Shown here: one piece after another, positions 24,089-36,100 of the stretch
Layout: every line of letters begins with the position of its first letter
Position numbering within the stretch: the stretch's first letter is position 1
Assembly (NCBI GenBank): GCA_030035585.1
Contig: CM057469.1
Coordinates: 64,435,501-64,499,500 of the forward strand
DNA: 64,000 nucleotides
From: Dugong dugon
Taxonomy: Eukaryota > Chordata > Mammalia > Sirenia > Dugongidae
Direction: 5' to 3'
Notes under the pieces: model-generated
Database searches by the model: none
Seen by the model: the letters and a program-made list of their open reading frames with translations, nothing else
Told to the model about the DNA's origin: nothing
Made by a program: the position numbers and the translations under genes

Positions 24089-24997
24089 GTAATTATTAGC
24101 TTTACAAGGAATCGAAATTAAATATAAAATTTTATCAACAAATAGGTATTATTTTTTATTAAAATTTTTATAAATCAAAAATTTGATGGTTGATATTATG
24201 GTGAAAGATAATAATTTCTCAAGCAATACGCTACTCAATTGTTCGTTTTGTTTATGATACTAAATGATGCGTATTTCAACTGAGCTTGGCAAAAGAACGT
24301 TATTTTAGGACCTACATAAATTATCTTTAATGCTTTTTCTTTTTCTTCATATTCTCTGTAGTATGTTTATCATGAGTGTTGTATATAATTTTGGAGGCTT
24401 TTTTCCTCCTCATAAAATTTTAAGATAGCAAAGCTGAAATCCTGCTTTTAATTCACCCTCACAAGACCTGAAAAATTCCCAAGTGGTATTTATTCTTTAA
24501 AGATTCTTAGTCTAAATGGATTTAAATAAAATTAAATATAGTTCCTGAAAGTATGTTGCTGTATATTATGAATGCTGTTACCCCAAACAATTCTACAATA
24601 TCTAGATTGAATATAATCTGCTCCCTATTATTCTACCTTGCATTATTATTTAAATTCATGTAAAATTTGTTGGCTTAAAGTCTACAATTTTTTTGAAGTT
24701 ATATACTAACAAATACTCTTAAGATTAGACTGTTCTCTATTTATTAAACCAGTCAAAAGTTCTTCATTGTTTTTGCACATAGAATTAATAGTGTTCACCA
24801 TCATCATTCATTTTTACATTATTTTACTCTTTAAATAAGGAGATATTTACATTTCCATTGATCAATAGAATTCCAGTGTATAAAATAAAGAGGTTTTCAA
24901 CCCAAGTTATTTATAGATTTGTTATCTATATTTTAAGATTAATGCCTACACATTAATACTGTATCTGAGTGACATGCCTGGTTTACTTATTATCACG
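24089..24997. other. AT-rich intergenic stretch
   Basis: Strongly A+T-rich with no gene or repeat that I can name. Confidence 0.5.
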
Positions 24998-25382
24998 TTG
25001 TTGTTTATTTCCATCCATTTGGCTCCGACTCATGATGACTCTTGTACAACAGTGAAATGTTGCCTAGCCCTTTGCCATCTTCACAATCATTGATATGCTT
25101 GAGTTCATTGTTGCAGCACCGGTTATTCTGAGTACCTTCCAACCTATGGGGCATATCTTCTAGCACTATATTGAACAATAATCTGTTGTGATCCATAGGG
25201 TTTGTATCGGTTAATTTTCAGAAGGAGATCACCAACCAGTCCTTTCTTCTTAGTCTGGAAGTTCCACAGAAACCTGACCATCATAGGTGACCTTGCTGGT
25301 ATTTGAAATACCTCTGGCATAGCTTCCAGCATCCTAGCAAACTGCAAGTGACCACAGTGCAACAAACTGGCAGATGGGTGCT
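24998..25382 (-). mobile_element. RTE element, internally deleted (both ends kept)
   Basis: On the minus strand: a 5' RTE segment (25121-25382; 'atagcttccagcatccta', 'tggtatttgaaatacct' on the plus strand) joined directly at about 25120 to a 3' tail (24998-25120; 'ccatcttcacaatcattg', 'gactcatgatgactctt'). Most of the ~3-kb coding region is absent. The junction differs from that of the other two deleted copies here. Confidence 0.72.
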
Positions 25383-25579
25383 TATTTACTACATTGTGTA
25401 GCACTAATGTTGAAATGCTTATCAGGTATTCTGGCCGGCCTCCATGTCCATACAATCCTTGGTAACCAGCAATCTGCAACGATGCCTCAAGTGACAATGC
25501 GTCCTTAGGCTCTTAAGTCCTCCAAAGTCTGATGCTACAGCTGAAGAGACTATTTGGGCTAAATTCTATTGTTTAAATT

Positions 25580-25720
25580 TTTTCGTGTGTCACCTCACAG
25601 TAGCCCTTCAGAAGGATATTATTATTCCTAGTTTACAGAAGAGAAAACTGAGATTGAAAAGTGTTGAGTAATCTTATGGCCAAAGTTGATAAGCCGTGAG
25701 GCCAAGACTCAAAGTCAGAG
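25580..25720 (-). repeat. MIR fragment
   Basis: 'agtttacagaagagaaaa', 'ctgagattgaaaagtgtt' and 'ccaagactcaaagtcag' give the reversed MIR core. Confidence 0.6.
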
Positions 25721-25980
25721 ATGAAAGATTTTATAATTTATTTTCTTATCCATTATCCTAAAAGTCTAGTAACAGAGAAAAATATAAGATCACTAGTAAT
25801 TATAGTACAATATAATATATGAACAGTAATGAGACTCTTCATAGTTTCAAAATTTTATTTGTGATGTCATCTCTTCCTTCCAAAATGTCTGCCCCACTGC
25901 CACCTCTGTCCCCCTTATCCCTACAGCGTTGACTCTCCTGTTCTCACCAACCCAGGGCATCGACTAGGCTCAGACAGATT

Positions 25981-26097
25981 ATCTATCTGTCTGCCTATGT
26001 ATCTCTGGATCTCTGGATCTATGAATCTATGGATCTATGGATCTATCTATCTATCGATCATCTATCTGTCTATCTATCTATCATCATCATCATCATC
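25981..26097. repeat. Compound microsatellite (ATCT)n / (GGATCTAT)n / (ATC)n
   Basis: atctatctgtctgcc-type start, then an imperfect 8-base ggatctat run, another (atct)n, and a final (atc)n. Confidence 0.85.
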
Positions 26098-26100
26098 AGC

Positions 26101-27474
26101 TATTCCATTTATTGGCTTAACTCAGTGGCTAATCCTTCTGTTCACTACCAGTAAAGCTACGTAAATAGCTCTTATATGTCAAGTTCAAGTATATCTCTGC
26201 TCTTTTCAGATCTGGGCATCCTCTGAGGAGGGCTGAACTGAATTTGATTTTCCTGCTTGGGGTGATGTATTCGTTGACATTAATACTCCTAGGACTACAA
26301 AGATAGAGCAATCGGCTGAGTAAAACTCTGAGAAAATTTTAAATTAATCCAAGGACCAGAGAGATCATTCCCACATGTTTTCAATTTCAATTTTCTGTTC
26401 TGTCTGATCATTTTTCCATCATGATTATGAGGTTAAAATTATCATAATAAGTCAACTCATTTTATTATATTTCTGTCGTTATGGCTATGCAAAATAGACA
26501 TAATGACTATTTTACTAAATAAAATATACTAAGAGAACTTGCTTCATTAATGGTTCACAGAGATTGGTAGAATGGAAACTATAATTTTTTTCAGATATAG
26601 TAAACTCTGTTTCCATTAACACCTTCTTTGCAAGTCTTATAAACAGATCAAACCAGCTGCCAAGACAGTCTAACAAATTGCTGCTCCATATTTCTGCTAA
26701 GGGTGAAAAGACATGTTGAATTATACAGAACAGTGAATAGGTAGGAATATTGGATAATATATTGCATTTTACAAGTAATTTTTCAAAATGAGGGTTAAAG
26801 ACTTAGACTGTCACAAGCATATCTATTCATAGGCGTGAGTCCAGAGAAGGAAGTTGAAGACATGTTTGCGGTATGCCAAAGCATTTAAGGAACTCAGCAC
26901 AAGACTAAAAATAAGGATTTGGGCTTCAGAGGCAGGAAAAAAAAGAAGGGGGTAAAATATTTGAAAAGGTTTATTAACAAAAAAATGCATACTGTGTTCT
27001 TGTGAATTTCTTTAATACCAGAAAAACTGGTGAAGATTCAGGCTCTGCTATATGGTGACAATAAATGGCTTCCCACTTTCATGGCATCAGGGTACCCAGC
27101 AAGTTTTCACGGGGGAGATTAGTTGTGGTCATTGTTATTGCTAACGAATGAGTGCTTAAAATATTATCAAAAATGACATTTTATTTACTTATATTAGCAT
27201 AAAAATTAGAGAATTCACCTACTCTGCATGTCAATAAATTAAAAGCTTCAAATGAACAGAAAATTTAAGATTTGCCTACTATTCTTTATGAGAGAAATAG
27301 AATCACTGTTCTTAGACAGTAAGCGAAGGTTTAAATGTGCACTTCCAGGACTGATTTTGCAAAGTGAGGTTGCAGCTTATTAAATATTCTGTGTGTCTCT
27401 TTGGCAGGGATAGAGGGTGAGGGGCTCCCAAAAGGCCCTTAGGTAGAAGTTGTTCCTCTGATTTTGCAATGCCT
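26101..27474. other. Intergenic stretch, no gene seen
   Basis: AT-rich, A-run near 26938-26945. No family or gene recognised. Confidence 0.5.
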
Positions 27475-27488
27475 TCTCCCAGTGTTCA

Positions 27489-28575
27489 GGAGCCCTGGTG
27501 GCACAGTGGTTAAAGTGCTCAGCTGCTAACTGACAGGTCAGCGGTTCCAACCCACCAGCTGCTGTGTAGTAGAAAGATTTGGCAGTCTGCAAGTCTGCAT
27601 CCATAAAGATTTACAGCTTTGGTCTTGGGGGACATCTAGCTCAACTGACATAACATAGTTTATAAAGAAAATGTTTTACATCCTACTTTGATGAGTAGTG
27701 TCTGGGGCCTTAAAAGCTTGTGAACAGTCACCTAAGATACTCCACTGGTCCCACTCCATCTGGAGCAAGGGAGAATGAAAAAAATCAAAGACACAAGGGA
27801 AAGATTAGTCCAAAGGACTAATGAACTACAACTACCACAGCCCCCACCAGACTGAGTCCAGCACAACTAGATGGTTCCCGGCAACTACCACTGACTGCTC
27901 TGACCGGGATCACAATAGAGGGTCCCAGACTGAGCTGGAGAAAAATGTAGAACAAAACTCTAACTCACATAAAAAGACCAGACTTACTGGTTTGACAGAG
28001 ACTGGAGAAACCCCAAGAGTACGGCCCCCGGACACCCTTACAGATCAGTAATGAAGTCACTCCTGAGGTTTATCCTTCAACCAAAGATTAGACAGGCCCA
28101 TAAAACAAAACAAATGGGTGCACCAGCTCAGGGGCAAGGACGAGAAGGCAAGAGGGGACAGGAAAGCTGGTAACGGGGAACCCAAGATCAAGAAGGGGAG
28201 AGTGTTGACACGTCTTGGGGTTGGCAACCGATGTCACAACACAATATGTGTATTAATTGTTTAATGAGAAACTAATTTGCTCTGTAAACCTTCATCTAAA
28301 GTACAATTAAAAAAAAAGTAAATTAGCGTAGTTTTAGCCTTATAGACATATTGATAAATATAAGCTGGGCTTATGAAAAATGTTTTTGTTGCTATAACTA
28401 ACTACAGGGATATTTTTATAAAAATATAATAAATTTCTGCTGAAACATTGTACCAGAAAAAAAAGTTTACAACTTTGGAAACCCTACAAGGCAGTTCTAC
28501 TCTGTCTTATAGGGTCACTATGAGATTATGAGTGGGGATTGACTCGAAGGCACTGAGTTCTTTTTTTTTTTTTTG
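27489..28575 (+). repeat. AfroSINE split by an L1 insertion
   Basis: The 5' half (27489-27622) has the head ggagccctggtggcacag, the B-box region and the 'gaaagatttggcagtctg' body. The 3' half (28465-28575) resumes at tttacaactttgg, then 'cagttctactctgtctta' and 'gggtcactatgag', and ends in a T-rich run. Its own target duplication brackets the whole nest: tctcccagtgttc (27475-27487) and tctcccaatgttg (28576-28588), two mismatches. Confidence 0.9.
27623..28464 (+). mobile_element. 5'-truncated L1 with apparent 3' transduction, inside an AfroSINE
   Basis: 27623-28308 is L1 3'-UTR in sense orientation: it matches the reverse complement of the L1 3'-UTR at 40510-41230, for example 'ttataaagaaaatgtt' and 'ttggcaaccgatgtcac'. 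A first A run is at 28309-28317. About 139 bp of non-L1, non-SINE sequence follow (28318-28456), with AATAAA at 28428-28433 and a second A run at 28457-28464. The flanks repeat a SINE word: ttacagctttgg (27611-27622) and ttacaactttgg (28467-28478). Together these fit retrotransposition of an L1 transcript that read through its own poly(A) site. Confidence 0.82.
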
Positions 28576-28779
28576 TCTCCCAATGTTGATATAGACGCAA
28601 GTTTTCCTTTGGTGCCAGCCATCACTTTTGCTATGTCCTTGTCCCGTCCTCGTGCTCCTGTAAAAGAGTGCCCATACCATGTACATTTCTGTTAGGTACT
28701 ATGCTTCTTAGATTTTAACTATTATTAAAATCATCTCTTTCCACTCTCGTTCTAATTCTCGTGACCGACATTTTTTAAA

Positions 28780-29061
28780 TCTACCCAAATGCAAATCCTA
28801 TTAGCTCATTCACAGTAGTCCTCCACTGTTTAAACTCCTTAGAATGGCAGGTGAGTTCTGTTGGGATATGATGAACACCTCCTATCATCTAACCTCAGCA
28901 CCTGCATCTTCTCACTATATCTTGCATTTCACTTGGGTCAACTTGTCGTTCTCCTTCTCCTCTTCATGCTTTGACTTTCATTGCTTCCTTTGATGGGAAT
29001 ACACACCCTCCCTGGTCTTTCCCCTGAACTCAAGCTTCAAGATTCAAATAAAATATAACTT
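28780..29061 (+). repeat. L2-like 3' region
   Basis: 'ccctccctggtctttccc', 'caagcttcaagattcaaa' and 'taaaatataacttctgt' resemble the L2 'cttcaagactcagctcaa' segment. Interrupted on the right by an LTR. Confidence 0.5.
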
Positions 29062-29533
29062 CTGTATTTATTTCTTATTGTTGCTGTAACAAATTACCAC
29101 AAATTTAGTGGAATAAAACAGCACAAATTTATTATCTTATAGTTCTGGGTGTTGGAAGTCCAAAATGGGTCTTACTAGGCTAAAATCGAGATGTTAGCAG
29201 TGCTGTGTTCCTTCCAGAGTTTTTAGGGAAGAATCTGCTTCCTTGCCTTTTCCAGCTTTGGGGGCCACCTGCATTCCTTGGCTTATGGAATAAACGTATC
29301 CCTTCCTCTGTCTTCAAAGTCAGCACAGTAACATCTTCAAATTTCTCTCTTTGAGGCTGACCTTCTTTTTCCACTTGGTTACAAGGAGACTTGTGATTGG
29401 GCTCACCCAGATAAGTCAGGATAATCTTCCCATTTCAAGATTCTTAATAGCATGTAAGATGCCATATTCACAGGTTTCGGGAATTAGGATGTGGGTGTAT
29501 TTGGGTGCCATTATTCTGCCAACCACAATCCCT
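29062..29533 (-). repeat. MLT1-like MaLR LTR
   Basis: Reverse complement of a MaLR LTR: 'attgttgctgtaacaaat', 'gtggaataaaacagcaca', 'ccttgccttttccagctt', 'ctcacccagataagtcag', 'ggaattaggatgtgggtg', and the terminal 'ccattattctgccaacca'. Confidence 0.85.
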
Positions 29534-29774
29534 AAAGAACTCTTTGCTGATATTTCACACTTTTGGATTCACTTCATTGAGTTAATTAGAAAATTAATTT
29601 ATTAACCATCTCACAGGGAATAGGGATGAAACCAGACTACCTGTTGAAATCCTACTAAGGTGACAAATGACTTAAAATGTTTTAACCTCTCAGTACTTTC
29701 ATCCTCATGCTTCATTATCAAATACACAAAGAAATTAATTTCTAGTTTATACCTTGATGCACCTAGTTCTATCT

Positions 29775-29943
29775 GGGGCCCTTGTGGCACAGTGGTTAAG
29801 AACTTGGCTTCTAACCAGAAGGTCATCTATTTGAATCCACCAGCCACTCCTTGGAAACCCAATGGTGCTGTTCTAGTCTGTCCGATAGAATCACTATGAG
29901 TCAGAATTGACTGGAAGGCAGTAGGTTTGGTTTGGATTTTTTT
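29775..29943 (+). repeat. AfroSINE (short type)
   Basis: ggggcccttgtggcacag head, 'ccttggaaacccaatgg' core, tail 'atcactatgagtcagaat', then a T-rich end. Confidence 0.92.
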
Positions 29944-30427
29944 GTAGATCTATACTCCCCCTATAATGCATATGCAAAATAGGCCATCTGTGAGATCCAT
30001 TTTAATAGAAATGATGACAAGGAAGTCAATTTATTGTTGTTAATCACGGTGGTTTATTTATTTATCCATGATGAAGTTTAGCATTGTATAAAAACCTTGA
30101 AGGTAGAATCGCTTTTTTACCAAGGCAGGATCTCATAAAAGACAAGAAAATAATCAGAGCTTACCATGATAAAATTGAAGAAAACTTTCAGGTTTTTCTA
30201 TCCTCTATGGAAATGGAATATGCCCCTAATTAGGGAATGGATCCTGGAGCAGCATATTGAACTAGACTTTAACTGAGAGACTGCAGAGCCAGGGCCTTCC
30301 AACAATGTCTTCACTGTCCGCAGCCCCAGTTCAGCTTTTGCCCTTAGCAAATAATGGATGTGAATTCAGGTTCCTGTGCTGAGTTTCTCAAGTATATTTG
30401 TCTTTACATTACTTTAATTTAATAAAA

Positions 30428-30625
30428 GGTGTCCTTGGCTGATGAAAATCGTTAACGTGTTCAGCTGCTGACTGAAAGGTTGGTGATGGGAGTCCCCCCA
30501 GAGGCTCCTTGAAAGAAAGGCCTGGGAATCTACTTCTGAAAAATCTGTCACTGAAAACCCTCTGGAGCACAGTTCTACTCTGACTCACCATGAGTCGGAA
30601 TTGACTCTACGGCAACTGTTTTTAA
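30428..30625 (+). repeat. AfroSINE, 'tctgaaaaatctg' type
   Basis: 'gtgtccttggctgatga' head with a mutated A box, 'gctccttgaaagaaaggc', 'ctacttctgaaaaatctg', 'caccatgagtcggaattg' tail. Confidence 0.88.
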
Positions 30626-31756
30626 TATAATGAAATGACTCATGGACCTATTGTCTACCATATTTTACTTAAATCAACAAAAGCAGGTACTAATTGTTAA
30701 GTTTTAACCTAAGTAGCCATTATAGAGCTAGTTATTTAAAAAAATAGAAGGAGGCAATGCAGTTTTAAAGCGGATTTCCTTTTTAATGGGAAACTAGTTG
30801 TAAATGTCTTTGGGAATAGCTCACAGGCCACAGGGAAGGCCTGCTTCTAGGGCATATGTGGTTAAGCTTCAATGCCTCGTTTTCCTCCAGCTGCTGTCAT
30901 GAAACACGTAGCACTAACATGAAATATCGGCTTCCTTGAAAAATGCAGAGACTCTTAGCCATCACCTGCGTGTGTGATGTCGAGCCACTGGCTACTTAGG
31001 TCGAGAGACTGTAGACCTTTTACAGGTTTATTAGATTATTTCAGACCTTTTGTTCTACTTAATTTATTCCTATTGTAAGTTTAGTGGGTTGCACAGTGCT
31101 TTGTGACATTTTCATTTTTAATCAGTGATTTTTTTTTTTTAGCTTAGTGAAATTTGGGAAAAGTGAAATGAATTTGTAATTGTGTATAAACACAGTCTCA
31201 CATACATGTATAATTGTTCTTATTTTAAATTAATAAAGTATCTTTTCATCCTTCTTACAGGGCTTGATGTGTGTTCTGCTTTGTGAGGATGGTGGATATG
31301 TGTGGGAGGGGATTGATTCATTGACTTTAAATTACTACTTGGGCTCATGTATAGCCCCTTTTTCCCTAAGGATGTTGTTTCACTTAATAACTGGGAATGA
31401 CTGTATATAATAGAAACCTACATAATAACGGCTTGAATAAAATAGAAATTCATTCATTCACTCATTCACTTATTCATTCATTTATTTATTCTATAATAAC
31501 AAACTGAGAGGTAGGCATACAAGAACGGTGCATTGGCTTAAGGGTATCCTGAGTGAAGACATTTGGGTTCTCTTGGCCTTTCCCTCATTTCTGCTGCACA
31601 CTCAGTTATCATGTTAGCATTTCAGACAAATAGAATGAGAAGACAAAGTACAAAGAACAGCACACACTGGTTCTCTTAAAAAGGTTCTCAGTAAATCCCA
31701 CCCAGATTCTTATGCCAGTTCTTACTGGCAAGAATATAATGACTATCCTTAGCCTT
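30626..31756. other. Intergenic stretch with (TTCA)n
   Basis: A (ATTC)n run at about 31447-31490 ends in (TTTA)n. A T run is near 31129-31140. Nothing coding recognised. Confidence 0.5.
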
Positions 31757-31910
31757 GGAGCCCTGGTGGCATAGTGGTTAAGAGCTCAGCTGCTAACCAA
31801 AAGGTCAGCAGTTCAAATCTACCGGCTGCGCCTTGGAGACCCCGTGGGGCAGTTCTACTCTGTCCTAAAGGGTTGCTATGGGACCCTGGAATATTTGGGT
31901 TTTTTTTAAT
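31757..31910 (+). repeat. AfroSINE (short type)
   Basis: ggagccctggtggcatag, 'aaggtcagcagttcaaat' (B-box-like), 'ccccgtggggcagttcta', 'aagggttgctatgggac', T-rich end. The tRNA-like boxes are among the best preserved here. Confidence 0.93.
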
Positions 31911-32690
31911 TTAATTTTTTGAGTTGTTGTTGTTTGTGTGTTTATTTATTTATTGTTTGTTTTTTAAAGATATTGCCCAACAGCATCTAGGCTTTCCAGA
32001 AGAATGTAGCAAACTGCCAGACAAGAAATCTGTTAAAGACGTTTTGCTCTAAAGTATTTTAACTCATCATGTTGATACTGGATCATAATGCAAATATAAA
32101 ATGGGGAAGTCAAGATAACTCCAGAATGTTGTTGCTTGTGCAGATTTATTATAGATTGACTGGATAAGCTTGGTTTCGCCTACAATCTTTAGTTAATAAG
32201 AGGACGAGTTGTAAATGATGATTCAGAGGAGAAAATAACTCGAGTTAACCAACTGGGCTCTCACTTCTGCGATTGGGTTCTCTGTTTGCTTGAGAAACTT
32301 CTAGAAGCCTTTAACCTAAAAGAGAACAGTTTCAGTAGTTTTAAGGGCTTTTCCATCTTCTCTCCTTGTGCTCTCTTTTTCCTTTTAAGGGAAGATGTCT
32401 AGCTGGAATGTGCTAAGAGGGTACAATCCAGTTCATGTATATAATTGTTTACCAATCATCCATGTTTATTTTTTCTCTCCTCTCAGGCTGGTACAGAGGA
32501 AGACACAAGCGTCTGGGAATTGGAAGACACAACATCTAGTCCTCCTTTGGCTGAAACTTCCTACTTCTGTAAATAATGGTAATAATATTTAATTTCCCAG
32601 CATCACAGGATTATTGCAAATATAAAGTAAGTTATGTAAATAAATAAATAAAAATACTTAAGTAATTTAAGAGCACTATATAAATTATAA
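31911..32690. other. Intergenic stretch, no gene seen
   Basis: Low-complexity (TTTA)- and (AAAT)-type runs near 31938-31965 and 32635-32655. No recognised gene. Confidence 0.45.
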
Positions 32691-32899
32691 GGAGTCCTGG
32701 TGGTAAAGTGGTTAAAGTGCTCCATTACTAACCAAAAGTTGGTGGTTCCAACCCACCGGCCACTCTGCAGAAGAAAGATGTGGCAATCTGCTTCTGTAAA
32801 GATCTACAGCCTTGGAAAACTTATGAGGCAGTTTTACTCTGTCCCACAGGGTCACTATGAGTCAGAATTGACTCAAAGGCAGTAGGTTTGGTTTTTTTT
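32691..32899 (+). repeat. AfroSINE (full-body type) with target-site duplication
   Basis: ggagtcctggtggtaaag head, 'aagatgtggcaatctgc' body, 'cagggtcactatgagtca' tail, T run. Flanking 11-bp words tataaattata (32679-32689) and tataaatgata (32901-32911) agree at 10 positions. Confidence 0.93.
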
Positions 32900-33044
32900 A
32901 TATAAATGATAGGAAATTATTGACTTCTCAGAATAGTTTACAAAGCATTAATTATTAGAGATAAGAAGATTGCTTTACATTAACTTCCCCATAAATGTTT
33001 AACTGTAAGAAAAAGAAAGTAAGAGAGTTATTTCACCTGATCCC

Positions 33045-33244
33045 ATAAAAAACCAAACCCATTGCCACAGAGTCAATTCTGGCTCAGCAACTCTACAGGA
33101 CAGAGTAGCCCCATAGGTTCCTAAGGCTGTGATCTTTACAGAAGCTGACGGCTGCATCTTTCTCCCACAGAGCAGCTGATGGGTTCCAACTGCCAGCCTT
33201 TTGGTTAGCAGTTGAGCGCTTAACCACTGCTCCACTGGGGCTCC
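33045..33244 (-). repeat. AfroSINE (full-body type), minus strand
   Basis: 'aaaccaaacccattgcca' tail end, 'gctgcatctttctcccac' body, 'ttaaccactgctccactg' and a terminal ggggctcc head. Faces the copy at 32691 about 145 bp away. Confidence 0.93.
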
Positions 33245-33414
33245 TTCATTTTGTCTCCTAGGCAATATAAATTATAAGGAAAAAGTAGCGTAGTACATAG
33301 TTATTTATACCTCAATTCCAATCATTTGTCTTGAACCGCAATAATAACTATTGGAAAAGCTTTATCATCTAATTTACATTTTCAAAGTTATAAAGGAATG
33401 ATAATGATGATCAT

Positions 33415-33605
33415 ATTCTCAGTAAGCATTCAGTTAGTCCTTATAATAGTTCTATGACATAAGAACTTTTATTATTTCCATGTTATTCAAGAAGAAAATG
33501 AGGCACAGAGATGTTAAGAAACTTGCTTAAGGTCACAAAGCTAAACAATATTAAAGTCAGGCTGTTCTCCCAAGCTTCTGACTCTACAGCCTGCGTTCCT
33601 TATTA
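33415..33605 (-). repeat. MIR element
   Basis: 'gaaaatgaggcacagaga', 'tgttaagaaacttgctta' and 'aggtcacaaagctaaa' form the reversed MIR core. Confidence 0.8.
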
Positions 33606-33949
33606 GTGGAAACTGTGCAGTTAAGAGCTTTCGTTTGTATCACTGGAAAGTAAGGTTGGAGGCAAATCATTGATCAGTGAAGCATTTTAAACAGATTCTA
33701 GGTTACTTTAAACTTTTTTAAAATCTGTACTCGCATGCTATGTTCACTCAAATCTCTAGTCTGTTTAGTTGGTTGAGGATCTGGCTGAATTCAGTTTGCA
33801 GGGTGTCCTGGATATCATGGCCTTTTACAATTCAGAGATCTCAAGGAACTGTTAAAGTAGAATATATAATGGCCTGTGGTCTTGGAGACTTGGGGAAGCC
33901 AACTATGCAGTTCTGTTCTGTTCTCAAAGCCCAACGTAGAATTCATATT

Positions 33950-34120
33950 ATTACGAGTGCCTGACCTTGGTAAGTCCTTGCATATTCTAGGTCTCAGCTT
34001 CCTTATCTATAAAATGTGAACAGTGGTTCCCAACTCACAGGGCTATGGGGGTTTCAATAAGGTAAAATGCTATAGCAGAGTTCCTAGTATATGGAAAGCA
34101 CTTAAGGGGCATTAATTTAG
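33950..34120 (+). repeat. MIR element
   Basis: 'gcctgaccttggtaagtc', 'cagcttccttatctataa' and 'aatgtgaacagtggttcc' follow the MIR core on the plus strand. Confidence 0.75.
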
Positions 34121-34194
34121 TTTCAACGAAGCTTCCTGTGGAAATGGGGACAACTCTTAGAAATGACTTGGGACTTTTTCTTATTAGCCAAGTA

Positions 34195-34605
34195 TCTTAG
34201 TTACTTAGTGCTGCCGTAACAGAAATACCACAGCTGAGTTGCTTAAAAGAAGAGACATCTATTTTCTCCAGTTCTGGAGGTTAAAATTCCATATCAGGGT
34301 ATCAACCATCCAGTTCCTTCTTCCGGCCTTTCTCTTAGTTTCTGTTGAGTGTTCACAGTCCTTTGTGTTGCTTTGCTTGTAAATGATCCTCATGTGGCAT
34401 CTGTCTTTCCCCCCATGTGTCTCTGTGGCTATTCTGTTCTTTTTGTAACTCAGAAGCGATTAGGTCATATACCACCTTATTCCAGTATGACTTCATTAGT
34501 ACAACATAAGAAACACCCTATTTCCAAACAGGATTATATCCATAGGTAGAAGGGTCAAGACTTCAATAAATATATCTGGAGGACACAATTCAATCTACAA
34601 CACCA
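34195..34605 (-). repeat. MLT1-like MaLR LTR
   Basis: 'agttacttagtgctgccg', 'taacagaaataccacagc', 'ctccagttctggaggtta', 'ggacacaattcaatctac'. The opposite orientation of the provirus at 17377 and a different LTR subtype. Confidence 0.8.
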
Positions 34606-35395
34606 AAGAAGTAAAAAATGAATCCCGAATACATAACAGGGAGACACCTATAAAATTAGACTTTGTTTTTAAACTAAATCTTCACACAGCAAATATACCT
34701 CAGGTATAACATTTTTCCAAAACATGTGATACAAATTAATTTAATCAAGTCTCTTCAGGCATTTGTTGTACATGGGAGTTTATTACAGTATTTGATTCTG
34801 AAGGGAATTCCCCATCTAAGAAAGAATCTCAGATTGTCACTCTCAACATTTACTTCATCTGACCAGATATAAGGATGTTATTTTAAATACTCCAGAGTCG
34901 AATCAACTTTAGTTACTGGATTTGTAGACAAAGTCAAAAGCAGAAAGTATCTGCAGCTTTTCAAAGTACAATAAACAAATTATACTAAGTTACAGCTATC
35001 CTCAAAGGTATAGCACTGACTTTTCTCTTCCAGGGAACTTATCAATTAAATCAGTTAAAGTTCAAATGTTGGGTCTATAGATATCAAAAAACTCTCTCTC
35101 TCTTTCTGTGTCTCATGCACGTCCAGACTGAAAATGATAGCTCTACCATCAGAAAACAATTTTATATGCAAGGATGCACTCTGAGAGTCTATACCCTGTA
35201 TTCTCTATTTTTTTTTCTCCTCCAAACAGAATTCTCATAATATAAAATGAGTTCTGATAGTGTACCTGGAGGAGTCTAGTGGATAGATTGGGATTCTGGG
35301 CAAAACTTAAGGCAGGCAAAGATTATCATCAAGTTCTCTATTTCTTCTTTATAACACCTTCCCCTTCCTTTCAGAGCATCTCCCTCTAGGTACAT
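34606..35395. other. Intergenic stretch, nothing recognised
   Basis: No gene or repeat family I can name; a short (TC)n run near 35092-35102. Confidence 0.45.
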
Positions 35396-35399
35396 AAAG

Positions 35400-35580
35400 G
35401 CTCTGGAGTCAGAGGGATGGGGACAGTTACTTAACTCTTTAATTCTTTAGTTGGCAATTTGGAAAATGTGACTAATAACACCTGCCTCTGAAGGTTACGG
35501 GGCTGATCTTATAAAATGTGCCTCAATTACCTGGCATAATGTAGGTATTCAAAAAATAATACTGATTATTATTCCTGCTG
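35400..35580 (+). repeat. MIR element
   Basis: 'ctctggagtcagaggga' head, 'cttaactctttaattctt' core, 'aaaatgtgcctcaattac', 'ctggcataatgtaggtat' end. Confidence 0.7.
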
Positions 35581-35719
35581 TCACTCGATTTCCCTGGATT
35601 TACAAGCTGGTCCTATTTACATGGTGTTGGCTTTTATTGAAGAATACAAACACACTCACACGCACATGCATATCCACAAAAAATACAGAAACAAACATAT
35701 ATACGAACACAAACATATG

Positions 35720-36100
35720 TATACACGTTAGGCAATGGACTTTGTCAGACATTGTAGAATCAGTATACAAATATGACTAAAAGATGGTCTCTGCCAGGGA
35801 ACCAATTCACAATTAGTCGAGGAAATGGCAGCTAAACAAATTAATTTGTATGCAAGAAGCTCTGTGAGTAGGCTAATGCAAGTCTACAAGAGCTGGCTGA
35901 ATGTCAGAAATAGCCAGCAGATAGTGAGGAGTGAGGAAGAAGAAGGAGTCAGAGAGAACCTTGAGGTTTCTATCATAGGTGACTAGGAAGGCACTAGTGT
36001 GTAAGCAAGGTGATAAGGTTTGATGGGGGTTAATGATTTTGCCTTTGGATATATTGAGTTTAAAGTGCTCTTGAGCCATGAGGAAATGCCAATAAGGTAG
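35720..36100 (+). repeat. Ancient interspersed repeat (family uncertain, same as 59105)
   Basis: Fragments 'gatggtctctgccaggga', 'gagagaaccttgaggttt' and 'ggatatattgagtttaaa' follow the order seen in the longer copy at 59105-60480. Confidence 0.4.

Noticed and set aside
25144-25497. 117-codon minus-strand frame
   Set aside because: It overlaps the deleted RTE copy in a region outside the known RTE ORF and shows no domain.
25981-26097. CRISPR-like repeat array
   Set aside because: Units are 4-8 bp microsatellite repeats with no spacers, in a mammalian background.
27489-28317. A SINE-L1 chimera made by template switching
   Set aside because: The missing SINE half reappears at 28465 behind a repeat of the junction word, so an L1 insertion into a whole SINE is simpler.
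31757-31835. tRNA gene at an AfroSINE head
   Set aside because: A- and B-box-like words are present, but the cloverleaf is not preserved and the copy continues into SINE body and tail.
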